From contig CAWUHX010000235.1 in the NCBI GenBank assembly GCA_963922205.1, positions 289,918 through 353,917 of the forward strand: a stretch of DNA of 64,000 nt, given 5' to 3'. The notes under the pieces are model-generated. The model worked only from the letters and a program-made list of their open reading frames with translations. It was not told the DNA's origin and searched no databases. This DNA comes from Romanomermis culicivorax (Eukaryota; Nematoda; Enoplea; Mermithida; Mermithidae). The stretch's first letter is position 1. Each line of letters starts with the position of its first letter. A program made the translations under genes and the position numbers. Below, piece by piece: positions 1 to 12,284 of the stretch.

Positions 1-1002
1 TCCGGCCTAAGCATCTTGGGGGTGTAATCTCAAATGCTAATTTTTCTTTCTTTGAAATGTGGCCTCAATTCAATTATATGGTTGTCCAAAGTCCCGGAAA
101 ACGCCAAATTCCCCAATTTTGTTATATTATAATACTTATGGGTACAAAAAAAATAATTTTTTGCAGCATATTGCACTACTAATTTTTTTGCAGTTTCAAA
201 TAAACCTGTAGCCTTATTGGGATTTTGGGCTGCAAGGGTTTTCGACTATTGGGAATTTGATGGACGCAGTCACTTTACACGAAAAATTATCCCAGGTGTA
301 AACAAGCATATTTCCGTAATTTTTCAGTGGAGGGAGTTTTCGACTGTGGGGAATTCAATAGACGTCCTCACTTTACACAAATAAATTATCCATGGTGTAA
401 ACAAGCGTACTGCCATAATTTTCTTGTGGAGGGGATTTTCGACCATGAGGAATTCAATGAATGTGATCACTTTACACCAAAAAATATCCTGTGTGTAAAC
501 AAACGTATTTTCGGGATTTTTTGCTGGAAGGGGTTTTCAACCACGGGGAATTTAATGAATGCGATCACTTTACACAAAAACTTATCCCGGTTGTTAACAA
601 ACGTATTTTCGTGATTTCCCAGTTGGCAGGTAAACAAATGTATTTGTAAACAAATGTATTTCTGCGATTTTTGAGGGAAGATGTTTCTGATCATGGGGAA
701 TTCAATGGACAGAGTCAGTTTATACGAAAAAAGTTATTTGTGTAAACAAAGGTATTTCTGCCATTTTTTGGGTTGGAGGATTCTAAACCATGAGGAATTC
801 AGTAGATATGGTCACCTTTCAGTATCTTTGCAACGTTTTTTAAGTACTATGCGGTTTACACATCCTTTACTTTTGCCGGAGATGAGAATCCATTGCTTGA
901 AGTTTTTTTATTATTTTTTTGAAGTGCAGACGACCAAATTTAAAACTTCAATGTGCCTCTATGAAAGTTTTCATGCATGGTTGAGGCTCACTAAAAAGAG
1001 GT
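1..1002. repeat. Composite repeat, copy 1, left part
   Basis: Non-coding sequence that recurs at 29,464-30,866 and 61,150-62,316 in the same orientation. It starts inside the window edge, so its left boundary is not visible. The first ~225 bases match the pre-array segment of the other copies, then the ~97-bp tandem array follows, then a unique stretch leading into the long-TIR element at 1,003. Short ORFs here are translations of the repeat and carry no recognisable domain. Confidence 0.8.
228..840. repeat. Tandem array of a ~97-bp unit (copy 1)
   Basis: About six degenerate units. Each unit contains the landmarks TTTTCGACCA, GGGAATTT(G/A)ATGAATG, CACTTTACAC, TTATCC and GTGTAAACAAGCGTATTTTCG in that order. 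The same array recurs at 29,690-30,650 and 61,385-62,140, always ahead of the same TIR element, so array and TIR element appear to travel together. Confidence 0.8.
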
Positions 1003-1477
1003 GAACTAGTTTATTAGAAAATGCCCCGATGGGACAGAAAAACGGAGAATATACTTTCTTCAATAGTTGCCATGCTAGAAAAAGAAGTGGACTAGATTTT
1101 TGAGAACTTGGGTCAAAGTTGGAAAAAATTCACTTTCTTTATATTGGATTTTCATCCTTTCTGAAAAAAACTTTCCATGTCTGTGAAAAAGTATATTCTG
1201 CAGCATCGTGCATTTTGTCCTTCTCCTGGCATTAACTACAGCAAAATTTTTTGATATGAAAATTATATGCACATGATTTCAAATGTAAAAAATGGTAAAC
1301 CAATAGCTTTCTAACTCCTGACCAATTCAAAACTCCTGCCTAATGATGATTATTAAAGTTATAACCAGCCTGAAGCACTGAAAAATTTTGAGATTATGAA
1401 CTTCTAAAATGCACCAAAATGCATATTTTCTCTACCTTATCAAAAAAGATGGCTCTTAGTGACCCTTTTTCAACTAC

Positions 1478-4118
1478 CGAGGAATAAACGATGTTACGCC
1501 AAGTGACAAATTCCCAATCCCGCGCATTGACGATTATTTGGACGCGATGGGACAAGCAAAATTTTTCACTATCCTCGACCTAAAGGCCGGGTACTGGCAG
1601 ATACCCCTTGACAATGATTACCAGGACAAAACAACCTTTATCTGCCAAGAAAGTTTGTTTCGATTCAAAGTTTTGCCATTCGGTCTGAAGAACGCACCCG
1701 CCAAATTCCAATGCTTAATGGAAAGAATCCTCCGCCCGTACATCTGGGAAATTTGTCTTGTTTACATTGACGATATTATTGTTTTCTCGAATTCATTTGA
1801 AGAACATTTGGAACATCTACAAATCGTTTTGGACGCCCTCCGTGCAGCCAGTCTTACCCTTCGGCCTGATAAATGCGAATTCCTGCTGCCACAAGTCAAA
1901 TTTTTGGGACATCTTCTAAGCGCCTGTGGAATCGCTGCCGATCCAGAGAAAGTCAAAGCTATTCCCGAGTCTGTATTTCCGTGGACCAAAAAAGGTATGC
2001 AAAGTTTTTTAGGGTTAGTTCAGTGGTGCAAAAGATTTATCCCGAAATTGGCAACCTTGTCCAGTCCTTTGTATGGACTCTTATGAAAAGACGCCCAATA
2101 CATAGCCACGGAGGAACACCATGCCGCATTCAAAGGTATCAAGGAAGCCCTCACATCGTCACCTTTCCTCCGCTACCCGGTCTACAATGGAAAAGCTCAA
2201 TTTGTCATCCAAACTGACGCCAGTACGACCGCCATTGGAGCAATTTTATGCCAGGAAAACAACAATGATCAATAGGTCATCGCATACAACAGTCTCGTAC
2301 TCACCGATGCTGAAACTCGATACAGTACAACAGAGCCCGAATGCCTCGCCATTGTCAACAGCTTCAGGATGTACCGCCACTATGTTTATGGCCAAAAAGT
2401 TATTGTTCGCACCGACCACGAGCCCCTCGAATGGCTCAAAGATGAAAAACACCAAAATTCATGCCTCCAACGTTTTGCTATCAATCTCCAAGATTACGAT
2501 TACAAAGTTGAATACGTCAAAGGCAAAGACAATGCTTGCGCTGATTTTTTGTCCAGGAAAGATGACCGCGATAAAACATCGATCCCGAATACTGAAAACT
2601 TAACCACCAAGATTTTCCGTAAAGATTTTCACCCTGCTGGTGCATTGTTGGCCGCCCACTTAACTGTACCAGATATACTCACAGCAGCGGCCACACTGCC
2701 CATGGAAGTCGATGCAGACGTCAACCCTGTCACTGGGGCAATGGCAAAGAAACCCATCAATCAACCCACACTCTTCGATCACATGCCATTGGCCACTGAC
2801 TACGCGCCACCTCCGGTTGAAGCCATAACCATTGCCTCCTACAAGGAAGTCAAACAAGCGCAAGCTTCCGACCCTGCAGTCACCAAAATCATTGTCACCC
2901 TCCAAACTGGCAATGCGGTGAAACATCCACCCATCTTCTTCACCAAAGATGGTCTTTTGTATCGCCAGATCAAAGACAACCGCCAGCAAGTCGTCCCGGC
3001 ATCTATGGTTGACCAAATGTCACGCCAATTCAACGGCGCGAAAATTTTGAACCACCAAGGATCTAACCGAACGCTGGCAGCCATCAAAGCTCATTTTTGG
3101 TGGCCCCGTATGGAAGAAAACATCCGTGATTGGATCAAGTCCTGCAAAATTTATCAATTGACGTCACCACAAATGCCGCCGCTGCCACCCTTATTGCCGA
3201 TACAACCGACACACCCTTTCGAAATTGTTGCCACAGACATTGTCAATATTTCCCCAGTAGGTGAGAAATGCCCCTATGTTATTGTTTTTTAGGACTACTT
3301 CACAAAATGGGTTTCTGCGCACCCCATTCTGGATCAAAAGGCGTCAACCATTGTCCAATGCTTTGTGAACTATGTTGCCCTCGCCCATGGTAGCCCACTT
3401 GTCCTCCTTTCTGATCAAGGTGGATGCTTCACGTCGAAATTGATGCAAGAAATTTGGGAACTCCTAAAAGTTCGAAAAGTCAAAACAACTGCCTACCACC
3501 CACAATGCAATCGAATGGTTGAGCGCTTCAATCAAACACTTATCGCTCAACTGAAGAAATATACCGCCAATGATCCCGACAATTGGGAGCATTACCTACC
3601 ATATGCCCTCTTTGCCTACAATGCAACACCCCATACAGTAACGCCGTTCAAATTATTACGTGGTTAGGAGCCCCGAATTACATTTGACTATGATTGTGCT
3701 TGCTGTCTTACGCTACCCCTCAACTACGATGCCTACCAGCACATCTTGACGCAAGCGCAGCTCAAAATGTACGAATAGATCAAATTGAACTTCGATAAGG
3801 AATGCCAACCCCAGCAAGAAATACTATGACCAGAAAGTCCACAAAAGAGAAATTAGCATCTATGACCTCATCCTTTTGGTCAACAATAAAAAAGGTAACA
3901 AAATTCAACCAGATTTTATAGGCCCATTTATCGTCACTGACGTCAGTAATATTGATAACAATACGGTTACGATTGACGCTTTGGATACACCTGGTTGACC
4001 ACAGATTGTTGCTATTTCTCGATTGAAGCCTTTTATTCCATGCCCGGCCCGAGACACTTTCATCGCCGAAGCTGGTGGATCACAATGCCAACAAATTGAT
4101 GCCGCCCAGCAACATTAA
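1478..4118 (+). pseudogene. Gypsy pol remnant (RT, RNase H, integrase)
   Basis: RT is readable at 1,478-2,086: [16 protein letters not shown] and the catalytic YIDD are intact. Near 2,086 the frame shifts. RNase H continues (TDAST, then [10 protein letters not shown] at about 2,410) with a TAG at about 2,274 where Trp is expected. The integrase zinc finger (NHQGSN..., then CKIYQL in place of CxxC) has lost its second cysteine. A TAG at 3,290 interrupts just after VATDIV. The core resumes with LLSDQGG and MVERFNQTL (D and E of the DD35E triad), and another TAG follows at 3,665. An integrase C-terminal tail with frameshifts reaches about 4,118. It cannot make an active polyprotein. Confidence 0.85.
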
Positions 4119-5825
4119 TGTCAGAGTGCAAATTTTTGGTTGGAATGACCCTCTGGATTTTTATTCTTTCCCTTTTATTTTACTTCATTCTATCCTATTC
4201 TACAGCAATGCATAAATTGTTTGCGGATCCCGACTGCCACAACATCGATGCCTACAACAGACAATTTTTGTTTCAATTATTTTTCTTTGCATGCTAATTT
4301 TTTGTTTATTTATCCCGCCCCGACTTTTGCCCATGGCCTAGGTCATGCAACTTCCGACATCATGGTTCACCGCTGCCTCGACTGGTGCTGTAGACCTCCT
4401 TCTCGACGCCTTGCTCAAGGGGGACACTTGGAAATGGCAAGACCGCCCCAGTCTTGGTGAATTTTGTGCCCAATGTTACAGCTGCCTGAGTGAGGATATC
4501 ATTTTTACAATTTTTCAATCTATTTCCGTCAAAATTTTCTTTTCATTCTCAAATCAAAAATCCAGATTTCATTCCATTAGTGGGTGCAAAGTCCGCCCCA
4601 TAGTCTCCTTCTATGGTGTTGCACCGCTATTCTAATTTTTTCAATGCACTCTACTTTTGGTATATGACTACGGAGCTGGCTCGAGCTTTGGGCTTCTTTG
4701 CTGACTGTTCCCGCCACCTTTCCCCGATGACAGTTTGGACTCTGACCATTGATTTGAACCACCACAGTTTATTGGGCACCATTCTTTGTGACCAATCAAT
4801 CGTTTTTTGAGAAGCTCGGTTGGTTTCCGCCTCAGTCACTGCTTTATATCCACATCATTGATTCGATTCACCCCGCATCTCCTGCTGCCTAAATGCCACT
4901 TTGTGAAGTTGACCACCACTCAGTACCTGAAATTTGACTTGAGGCCCATAGGAAAGAAGAGATCGGCAACATGGAGCCGATCACAGTTTAGTTTTCCAAA
5001 AATTTACTTCTCAATTCAAAAAACTATTCTTATTCTTGGTCCAAATTCACTATCTAAATATAGCCTTTAAATCGCCCCAAAAAATTGTTCATCTGTTTAC
5101 TGTATAGTATACTTGTATTTCCCACTGTTTTCTTGTATATATCTTCCATTTGCTCCTTTGTTTTGTATCAATCATCTTCTCCAACGTCAATCCACTTCGA
5201 TGGACACCCACCCAATCGCAGCATGCAACTAGGATGTTCAACTTGGCTGGCTCTACCGCTTTCGATTTTCGATTTCCTCACAATGTCAGATCAACATAAC
5301 TTGGCTGGCTCTGCTATGGATGTTTAACTCCCATGGCACCGCTGCTTGGTTTTCATTGCCAGTCCAATTTCCCACTACAACTTTCTCATCTGACCCAGAA
5401 TGTTCTACCGCAAGCCGCCGCTGATAGTTTGTCCTTTTTGCCTGCCGTGTAATGTTTTTGCTATCTTCCATCCTCCCCGGGACTGGTCGGACCTTTGCTC
5501 TCCGAATCCCAAAGGTAGGGGCCGGCCTCACCCTCCCCTCCTCATGGACTCGTATGCTGGTGCACTCCAGTATATCGGTGGGGATGGAGTACTGACACTG
5601 GCCGCAGTGTTGCCGAATTTACAGTCTCCTTAGTTATGCACTGCATCAGGAGGTCTCACTCTACACGTCGCCAAATCGGCTCAAAACACTACACTGACTC
5701 TGTCGGCACCACTGTGCGCTGCCAATTTCATGTTCGGCTTCCCCGGTGATGGCCTGTAGTGGCGGAGTCCCTCCCCTTGTTAGTGTTGTTTGTTCACTTG
5801 ACGATCGCTTAAGGTGATCTACCGC
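4119..5825 (+). other. 3' internal region of the truncated Gypsy, no intact ORF
   Basis: About 1.7 kb between the end of pol and the polypurine tract, in the position where env or accessory genes sit. Only short open frames are present, without recognisable motifs. Its base composition is more C-rich than the surrounding AT-rich DNA. It may be a decayed third gene, but nothing in it can be matched to the accessory ORFs of the complete Gypsy element by eye. Confidence 0.4.
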
Positions 5826-5838
5826 AAGGGGGGAGGGG
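5826..5838 (+). promoter_or_regulatory. Polypurine tract of the truncated Gypsy
   Basis: An uninterrupted purine run AAGGGGGGAGGGG directly ahead of the LTR start TGTTGTA. This is the expected plus-strand primer position. Confidence 0.75.
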
Positions 5839-6438
5839 TGTTGTAGTGTGTTTCCGCGGATTTTTCAGGAATTTCTAATAGAGTTGTCAATTTGTAAAAA
5901 CGCCCACAAGTACAAAACATCCAACCATGCTGGACCTAGCCCAGGGCGACAGTTACTGTAGAAGATGAATTTTGTGAATTAGTTAGTGTTTTTACTATTG
6001 ATTATTCTCATGCGTCTCGCCTCTCATATTATAATTATCATTTCGCCTGTACATTACTCGCCTGGTTTTTATATTGGTAAGACGTCATGTTTTTTGGAAG
6101 GGGCGATTTTTAGGTAAGTTGTATAAATAAATGTTTAGTTAGAAAAGAGTTTTATTTGTGTCCAAAAAGTGTGTTACCTTGTCTGACTAGTTTTAGTCAG
6201 GCATTTCTTGGAAAGGTAGTATTCTGTTCTTGACTTCTGGCCCCTGTGTGAGGAGTCATTTTGAGGTTTAGGGCAGGCACAGGGAAGCACTGGCGTTAAG
6301 GTCGATCCCTGGCTATCTCTCCTGCACATCAATTCCCCTTGCCCATTTTACACCCCTTCCTCCGACCTGATGGATCAAGGAGGCAAGAAATCGGCCAGAG
6401 CCGCCCTGAAACGACCATCCAATTCTTCAAATACAACA
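5839..6438 (+). repeat. 3' LTR of the truncated Gypsy (about 600 bp)
   Basis: Bounded by 7-bp inverted termini TGTTGTA (5,839) and TACAACA (6,432-6,438). It follows the polypurine tract directly. Contains TATAAATAAA at about 6,122, which holds both a TATA-like and a polyadenylation-like signal. No second LTR copy is in the window, so the right border rests on the inverted termini only. Confidence 0.6.
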
Positions 6439-7119
6439 CAATTTCGTTTGCCCGAAAAAAATTTCATTTGCTTCCGGCAAAAAAGCCCTGAGTTGCACTA
6501 ACATTTTCGAATAATTTTCTTATCTCTAAAGTGAATAAATATTAAAATGTCTGCAATTTCCAAACGCGAAATCAAATCTCAGTATTAGTTAATCCTGAAG
6601 TGAGTATTGTTTGTGCACTGGAAGATAATAATTTGGACATTGCGATTAGCTCAAACTCTGGATCAGCAATTTAATCCCGATGTTGAGATTAGCCTCATGT
6701 TGGGTTAGTGCAACCAGCCTCAGGTTTCTTTATAGTTCTGAAAATGACTATAGTATGCCTGCCTCAGTATTTTTCAGCTAGTGTGAGAGGCAGGAGTTTC
6801 GAATCGGTGGGGAGTTAGAAAGCTATTGGTTTACCATTTCTTTACATTTGAAATCATGTGCATATAATTTTCATATAGAAAAATTTTGCTGTAGTTAATG
6901 CCAGGGGAAGGACAAAATGCTGCAGAATATACTTCTTCACAGACATAGAAAATTTTTTTGAGACAGAATGAAAATCCAATATAAATAAAGTGAATTTTTT
7001 CCAACTTTGACCCTCAAAAATCTAGTCCACTTCTTTTTCTGGCATGGCAACTATCGAAGCAAGTATATTCTCCTTTTTTCTGCCCCATCGGGCATTTTCT
7101 AATAAACTTCTTTACACTT

Positions 7120-7262
7120 ATTGTACGAGTATCAAGCAGAAAAAGCAGCCTACCTCCCGACAACTTTTTGTACGTTTTTTTGTACGAGTATCATGTACGA
7201 GTATTTGTACGAGTTTTATTGTACGAGTATCAAGCAGAAAAAGCAGCCTACCTCCCGACCGA
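7120..7262. repeat. Short tandem/duplicated GTACGAGTAT repeats
   Basis: Two copies of a ~39-base block starting GTACGAGTATCAAGCAG and ending CTACCTCCCGAC (about 7,125 and 7,221), separated by several extra GTACGAGT units. It lies just outside the right end of the TIR element. No coding or RNA signature seen. Confidence 0.6.
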
Positions 7263-8424
7263 TATTTTCTAACGCATAATCACATGTTATTTCAAAGCTG
7301 TTTTTCGTGGATACGTATAGCGTGTGTTCATGTTTCTACACCTATAAGTGCATCGAGTCTAGAAAACGCTAGTCTTTCTGTGTTTTTTTTATCGAAGAAT
7401 CGATTTCCAGCTAACAGCATCATGTCTGCCTATCTAAAGACGTCACCGTATAAGCGAAAACATTCCTCAAAACATTCCTGTGTGCAATTATTTGGAATAT
7501 TTCAGGTTCTAGTTTTAATTTTGACTCGTGAATCAGCCTGTTTTTTAAATGCTTGTAAAACAACAATGACAAAAATTAGCAGTGTCATCGACATCACTTT
7601 CACGAAGCTTTCACGATGTAATTTTCTGCTCGAAAAATTGTTAGTTTAGTTGCCTATGCCCACGGATTTTCAGTCCTACGTCACATATGGCTTAGTAGAA
7701 AATCATGGTCAAATGAATTTTAGACTCTTATTTCGTTGTCAAGTTTTCATGACTGGGAGAAAGGATAATTATAGCGCATCATATCAAAAGTGAGCATCAA
7801 TCATTGATCCATTGCTGTGAATGTAGTGCATAAGAATTTATATTTTGACAATGTTCAGCTGAATCCATTTATGAGCAATTGGACGAATGTGCTTTCTAAA
7901 AATGAGGAACATTGTGTCACTCCCCATTCACAGATAAACAACTTAATAATATTCTTGGAAAGCTGTAGGAAATGCGCCAGGTTTATCTATTGCATGGTTG
8001 CGAGTTTTTTAGACTGTATGTTTCTAGGAACATGGATGATGCTTCAAAACCAGATATTTTTTGTGTTCTCCAGCTGGAAATATACGCCTGGATTGCGGAA
8101 GAGCTATTTGTGGCGCTATTTCTGAGAGAATGTTTTCTTTATACGTCTCCGAAGCTTTATGAAGCTTTGTGAAAAAATTGCTCTTCGTCCTTCACGCATA
8201 TTATGAATTTAGAATTCGCTTCAATTAGATAGTCAATTCCTTTGACCTTCGATTCTGTCATAAAACAGATAAATTCTAAAGGTTGTTTTTTAGAAGTATG
8301 TTGAGTTTTCATCGGACAATGTTATTGTTTCAAGATTTGCCTTTTTCATTGTAGATCCCAATTACAATAGCTTGTCCGCCTATTTTGTATAGAAATTTTA
8401 AACTGTTTTATTAGCCATACTCCA

Positions 8425-8790
8425 TTCGTTCTAAAATGATCGATGCAGCGATCTCATGAAAGTAAGTTCAATACAGAAAAAAAACTAGGGAGGACGTTAC
8501 TGTAATCAGTCGAAAATTTTTCGTCAATGAGCGGCAAGCAGAACGGCTGAAAATTTCCTCCAGTAATTTCGTTAAGTAGTTAAAATTTCTCGAGTAGCCC
8601 TCAGGTATCGACGCACTTCAGTCCAAATGAATACTGAATAACCATGATATTTTTTCTATTCTCATGAAGAAATTTAATTTTTCTCTACAGTATAAAGTTT
8701 TCCACAAAGTGAAAGTTGAGTTTCAAATTGAACCTACCTTTTTGATTTCCACTGCGTTTCTCATTTTAAATTAAATGGGCTATAGTAAGT
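8425..8790 (+). repeat. Dispersed ~370-bp repeat, copy 1
   Basis: Shares the ordered landmarks GATGCAGCGA, GAAAATTTC, CTCAGGTATCGA, TACAGTATAAAGTTTTC and CAAATTGAACCTAC with 47,575-47,950 and 58,680-59,010. No coding potential. Probably a short non-autonomous element; the ends are not resolved. Confidence 0.6.
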
Positions 8791-9189
8791 TTATTACTAT
8801 AATCAATGAAAAAAAGCATGCCATCGGCAAACAGAACAACTGAAAAGTCATTCTATAGTTTAAAAATTAAACGAACACTCTGGTTTTTCCGTGATTTTGG
8901 TCTGCCCGTTGTAAGGACAAATAGTATTTCTCAGAAACTTATGTTTTGTCTTATTGTTCGTATTCCATTTATTTTCTTGAAGATAGCCCTAGCCAGAAAA
9001 TTCGACCCTTTACGGTCTAACTGCCTGGAGAATTTGACCTTACGCTTTGGAGCTCCTGAAAGTCCTTATTGTGTCGGGATGGAAACCAGTTTGGAACTCG
9101 TAAAAACTGCATGATAGGTTGCTTAGGGTGTGCGATCTACATTTGCAACACATATGATGCTGACTAGGAGACCTTTCCACGTACAGAGT

Positions 9190-9300
9190 TAAGCTACAGC
9201 TCGGCTCCAGCTCAACTTTCTCGATATGTTTTGTATGCATGAGTTAAGCTACAGCTTAAGCTGCAACTCAGCTGAAGCTTAAGTCTCTTCGATTAAACCG
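9190..9300. repeat. TTAAGCT-rich repeat end ending CCGGCCC
   Basis: Palindromic AGCTTAAGCT-like units followed by AAGTCTCTTCGATTAAACCGGCCC. The reverse complement of this end occurs at 56,812-56,880 (GGGCCGGTGTCATCAAAGAG). This suggests the terminus of a repeat family with a GGGCCGGT end. Confidence 0.5.
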
Positions 9301-9423
9301 GCCCTTATTCCATAACTATCTATAGGCAAAGGTTTTGTTGTTTATCTGACAGATATTTTTTTCTCATTTTAGTTCGTTAAGAGCTTACTAGTTATTATTT
9401 TAATACGCTAAAGTGAAATTGAA

Positions 9424-9725
9424 ATGGAAATGGAAAAGAGGACTCAACAACCGCAAGTAGTCACCTATGCAGCGCCCATAAGGTCGAAAGTTTCGGGCAT
9501 AAACGAAGACGATCCGCACTACAAATGCTGCTGTGGCGCCATGCATGTACGCACCGGGGTCATAGTTTTAGCCTTCGTTGAGCTTGTGTTCGCTGCATTG
9601 GGCGTTATAGGCGCCGTGTTGCGGGTTGGCCATTACAAGTCGGGTACGCGAGGCGCCTCGTTCTTAAACGGCGCGATGACCATCCTCGTTTGTTCGTTGA
9701 TGATTCACGGGCTGAGAAAAATGAG
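9424..9725 (+). CDS. Four-helix membrane protein (LAPTM4-like), exon 1
   Basis: First coding exon of a 201-residue protein. The ATG at 9,424 opens a charged N-terminus, then a CCCGAMHVRTG motif leads into helix 1 (VIVLAFVELVFAALG) and helix 2 (GAMTILVCSLMIHGL). The exon ends at ATGAG before donor GTAACT, leaving two bases that combine with the first base of the exon at 28,647 to give Arg. The cysteine cluster ahead of helix 1 and four helices in total resemble the nematode lysosome-associated transmembrane (LAPTM4-like) tetraspan proteins. That family call is from memory of the pattern and is moderate; the gene structure is firmer. Likely an endomembrane or lysosomal protein. Codon composition is clearly GC-richer than the intron that follows. 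Confidence 0.8.
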
Positions 9726-10268
9726 GTAACTTGCCGAGGGATTAAGGCAATGAGTAGAAATGTGACCCTATATCGGCGTAATAGTCATAAATCTGTAACA
9801 GGCTTTTTCGTAATTACGAGAAATTTTTATTTTTCAAAATGAAACAAGCCAGCCAAGAATCGCTAGATCATGTTGAGATCTATTTGAAGAAATTACCCAT
9901 ATTTTTGTATCTCTATTTTTGAGAGAGCTATAGGCGGTTGAAATTTGATAAAATTCTGGTTAATTTGCCTAAGACATTCCTTGCTGCCCATGTATGCATG
10001 TGAACCTGCGACCCGATTCAGTCTCTCAGTAAAATATGCATCTTCGGGGCGGAATATTTTTTTGGCAACAAATTTCAAAACTCAGCAAAGAAAATAGATA
10101 CTTTTCGATAGCTTATTACCTGCAATGATCAATGCAGATGAAAAAAGCAACGGGGAAGCAAGTTCAAGTAAAATAATGTAAGTTTCTTACTAATAAAAAA
10201 AGCAAATTGTTTCCAAATTTTTTACCAAAATCATCTACTTCCGCAGCAAAAATCACAAATTAGCCAAA

Positions 10269-12000
10269 TCCTAAGCCTAAAGGTCCTGTCATACTTCACC
10301 GCGGGGTACCGCGCGGCGCCGGTTGTTCTATCCATACTAAAAAGCGGCGCCGCGCGGTACCGCCTTTGAAGTATGAATAGGTTTTTGTAATTTTTGCGGC
10401 GTCGCCATCAAGTTTCAACTAAACCGAAATTTTCGAACAAGTTATGTGTTATAAAGTTGCAGCATATTGTTGTTGTAACATATCGTTGCACACTGTGACA
10501 TGTATACATGTAGTTGAATGATATTTTTCACTTGAATGCTGAATTCTGACACTTGTCAAATTATTTTACCAAATTGATTACTTAATTTTCAATGAAAATT
10601 TACTAAGAAGTTGATCACTCAATTTTCAGTGAAGACATTGTAATGTGTAAAAATTATGAATATGCAAAGTAGGTGTAAACATGTTCCTACAGCAAGTGCA
10701 CTCGCAGATTTGATTGTGTCTTTATTCCCCCAACGTCCCTTTTCGGCAAATATCCCGATTGTCCGAAAGTTCATATTCCCCGTAGGTCACAATTCCCCGA
10801 ATAATGAATAAATTTCCTATTTCCCCGAAAAATGGATTAGTCTCTATGATTGTGTTTTTATTCCCCGAACGTCCTCTTTCCCCGAACGTCCCGATTCCCC
10901 GAAAGTCCCTATTCCCCGAAGATCCCGATTCCCCGAATAATGAATAAAATTCCCTTTTCCTCGAACAATGCATTAGTACCTATTCCCCGAACGTCCCGAT
11001 TACCCGAATAGGATGGATCCACTTTTTTTGACTAAATCGAATCCGGATCTTAAAAAATTGTTTCGCCAAATCATGATCCAGATCTACATAGCTGCAGTTG
11101 CATGCTAGGGGTATAAAATTTGGCCCTTGTAAAGAAGCCAAGCAGAGCATTCTAATGCAGTAATCCGCGTTATAAAAGCTCCACCATTCAAAAGTTATGT
11201 AAGTCAGCACCGGTCGCCTTTTTTTGGCTCCATGTACATGATCTTGATCTGGTCGGATCTGCTGTTCAGGATCTTGATACAGATCCCACGACTGCAGCTA
11301 TCTAGATCTGGATCATGATTTGACGAAACAATTTTTTAAGATCCGGATTCGATTTAGTCAAAAAAAGTGGATCCGTCCTATTCGTGGAATCGGGACGTTC
11401 GGGGAATAGGTACTAATGCATTGTTCGAGGAAAAGAGAATTTTATTTATTATTCGGGGAATCGGGATCTTCGGGGAATAGGGACGTTCGGGAAAAGAGGA
11501 CGTTCGGGGAATAAGGACACAATCATAGAGACTAATCCATTTTTCGGGGAAATAGGAAATTTATTCATTATTCGGGGAATTGTGACCTACGGGGAATATG
11601 AACTTTCGGACAATCGGGATATTTGCCGAAAAGGGACGTTGGGGGAATAAAGACACAATCGAAATGGAGTACACTTGCTGTAGGAACATGTTTACACCTA
11701 CTTTGCATATTCATAATTTTTACAGATTACAATGTCTTCATTGCAAATTGAGTGATCAACTTCTTAGTAAATCTTCATTGAAAATTAAATAATCAATTTG
11801 CTCAAATAATTTGACAAGTGTCAGAATTCACCATTCAAGTGAAAAATATGATTCAACAACATGTATAGATGTCACAGTATGCAACAATATGTTACTACAA
11901 CAGTATGCTGCAACTAGAACACATAACTTGTTCGAAAATTTTGGTTCAGTTGAAACCTGATGGCGGCGCAAAAATTACAAAAACCTAGGGCCTTTACTTT
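10269..12000. mobile_element. Foldback element with ~0.8-kb arms and GC-rich hairpin end
   Basis: Left arm 10,269-11,100 and right arm about 11,288-12,000 are inverted complements; for example GGGGAATTGTGACCTACGGG at 11,574-11,593 has its complement near 10,780. Both arms carry serial CCCCGAA/TTCGGGG motifs with AATAATGAATAAA. The left end has its own hairpin: GGTACCGCGCGGCGCCG and its complement at 10,295-10,365. The loop (11,101-11,287) contains a piece of another element ending GGTCGCCTTTTTTTGGCTC. TTAGGC-type hexamers (CCTAAGCCTAAAG) sit at the left border. No ORF. Confidence 0.7.
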
Positions 12001-12284
12001 TGGATTTTGCTCTTGTCAAAAATGCGCATTGTTCGTCTTGACAAACACGAAATACAAAAAATGCGAAAAAATGAAAAAACGAAACAAATCGAAAAATAAA
12101 AAGCGCAAAAGAAAAATGAAATCAATCATTCCTACACGGTGCAGATAGAAGCTTGCAAAAAGTCTAGTCTAAAGATTATGGGCTCTTGCTTCAATTTGCT
12201 TCTCATTCCAACGATTAATAGCTCTTGAACTGCCGAGAAATATCAATTTTATATAAATTGATTTTGAAAAATTGAATATATAGG
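12001..12284. other. Intron DNA with no recognised feature
   Basis: AT-rich, includes a lysine-rich short open frame (11,960-12,148) that comes from A-rich sequence. No splice-bounded exon or repeat end recognised. Confidence 0.4.

Larger units (their letters stand above)
1475..6438 (+). mobile_element. Ty3/Gypsy LTR retrotransposon, 5'-truncated and decayed
   Basis: Begins abruptly inside the reverse transcriptase at the equivalent of the SRGI motif. It runs through RT, RNase H and integrase, then about 1.7 kb without ORFs, then a polypurine tract and one LTR. The 5' LTR, gag, protease and N-terminal RT are absent, so it arose by truncation or deletion. RT residues are closely similar to those of the complete element at 12,974-26,688 (both have [11 protein letters not shown] and CLVYIDD), so they belong to the same broad clade. 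No target duplication can be identified because the left end is lost. Confidence 0.85.
1003..7109. mobile_element. Long-TIR non-autonomous DNA element, copy 1, split by a Gypsy insertion
   Basis: The left arm (1,003-1,342) begins AACTAGTTTATTAGAAAATG and is the inverted complement of the right arm (about 6,785-7,109), which ends CATTTTCTAATAAACTT. The arms also carry the inverted motif GCCCCATCGGG. In this copy the arm homology is longer than in copies 2 and 3. No transposase is present, so the element must be mobilised in trans if at all. The interior is interrupted by the Gypsy element at 1,475-6,438. Copies 2 (30,868-32,574) and 3 (from 62,317) share both ends. No convincing target duplication was found. 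Confidence 0.7.
7263..9423. other. Non-coding stretch upstream of the four-helix gene
   Basis: AT-rich DNA with no supportable exon. Holds a degenerate MITE-like segment at about 7,528-7,790 (CCTGTTTTTTAAATGCTTG type end), a dispersed-repeat copy at about 8,425-8,790 and a TTAAGCT-rich end fragment at about 9,190-9,300. A splice-acceptor-like TTTTAG at about 9,367-9,372 lies 50 bases ahead of the ATG at 9,424 and could serve leader trans-splicing. Confidence 0.5.

Noticed and set aside
228..840. CRISPR-like direct repeats
   Set aside because: ~97-bp head-to-tail units without spacers of constant size in a eukaryotic genome; a satellite-type array.
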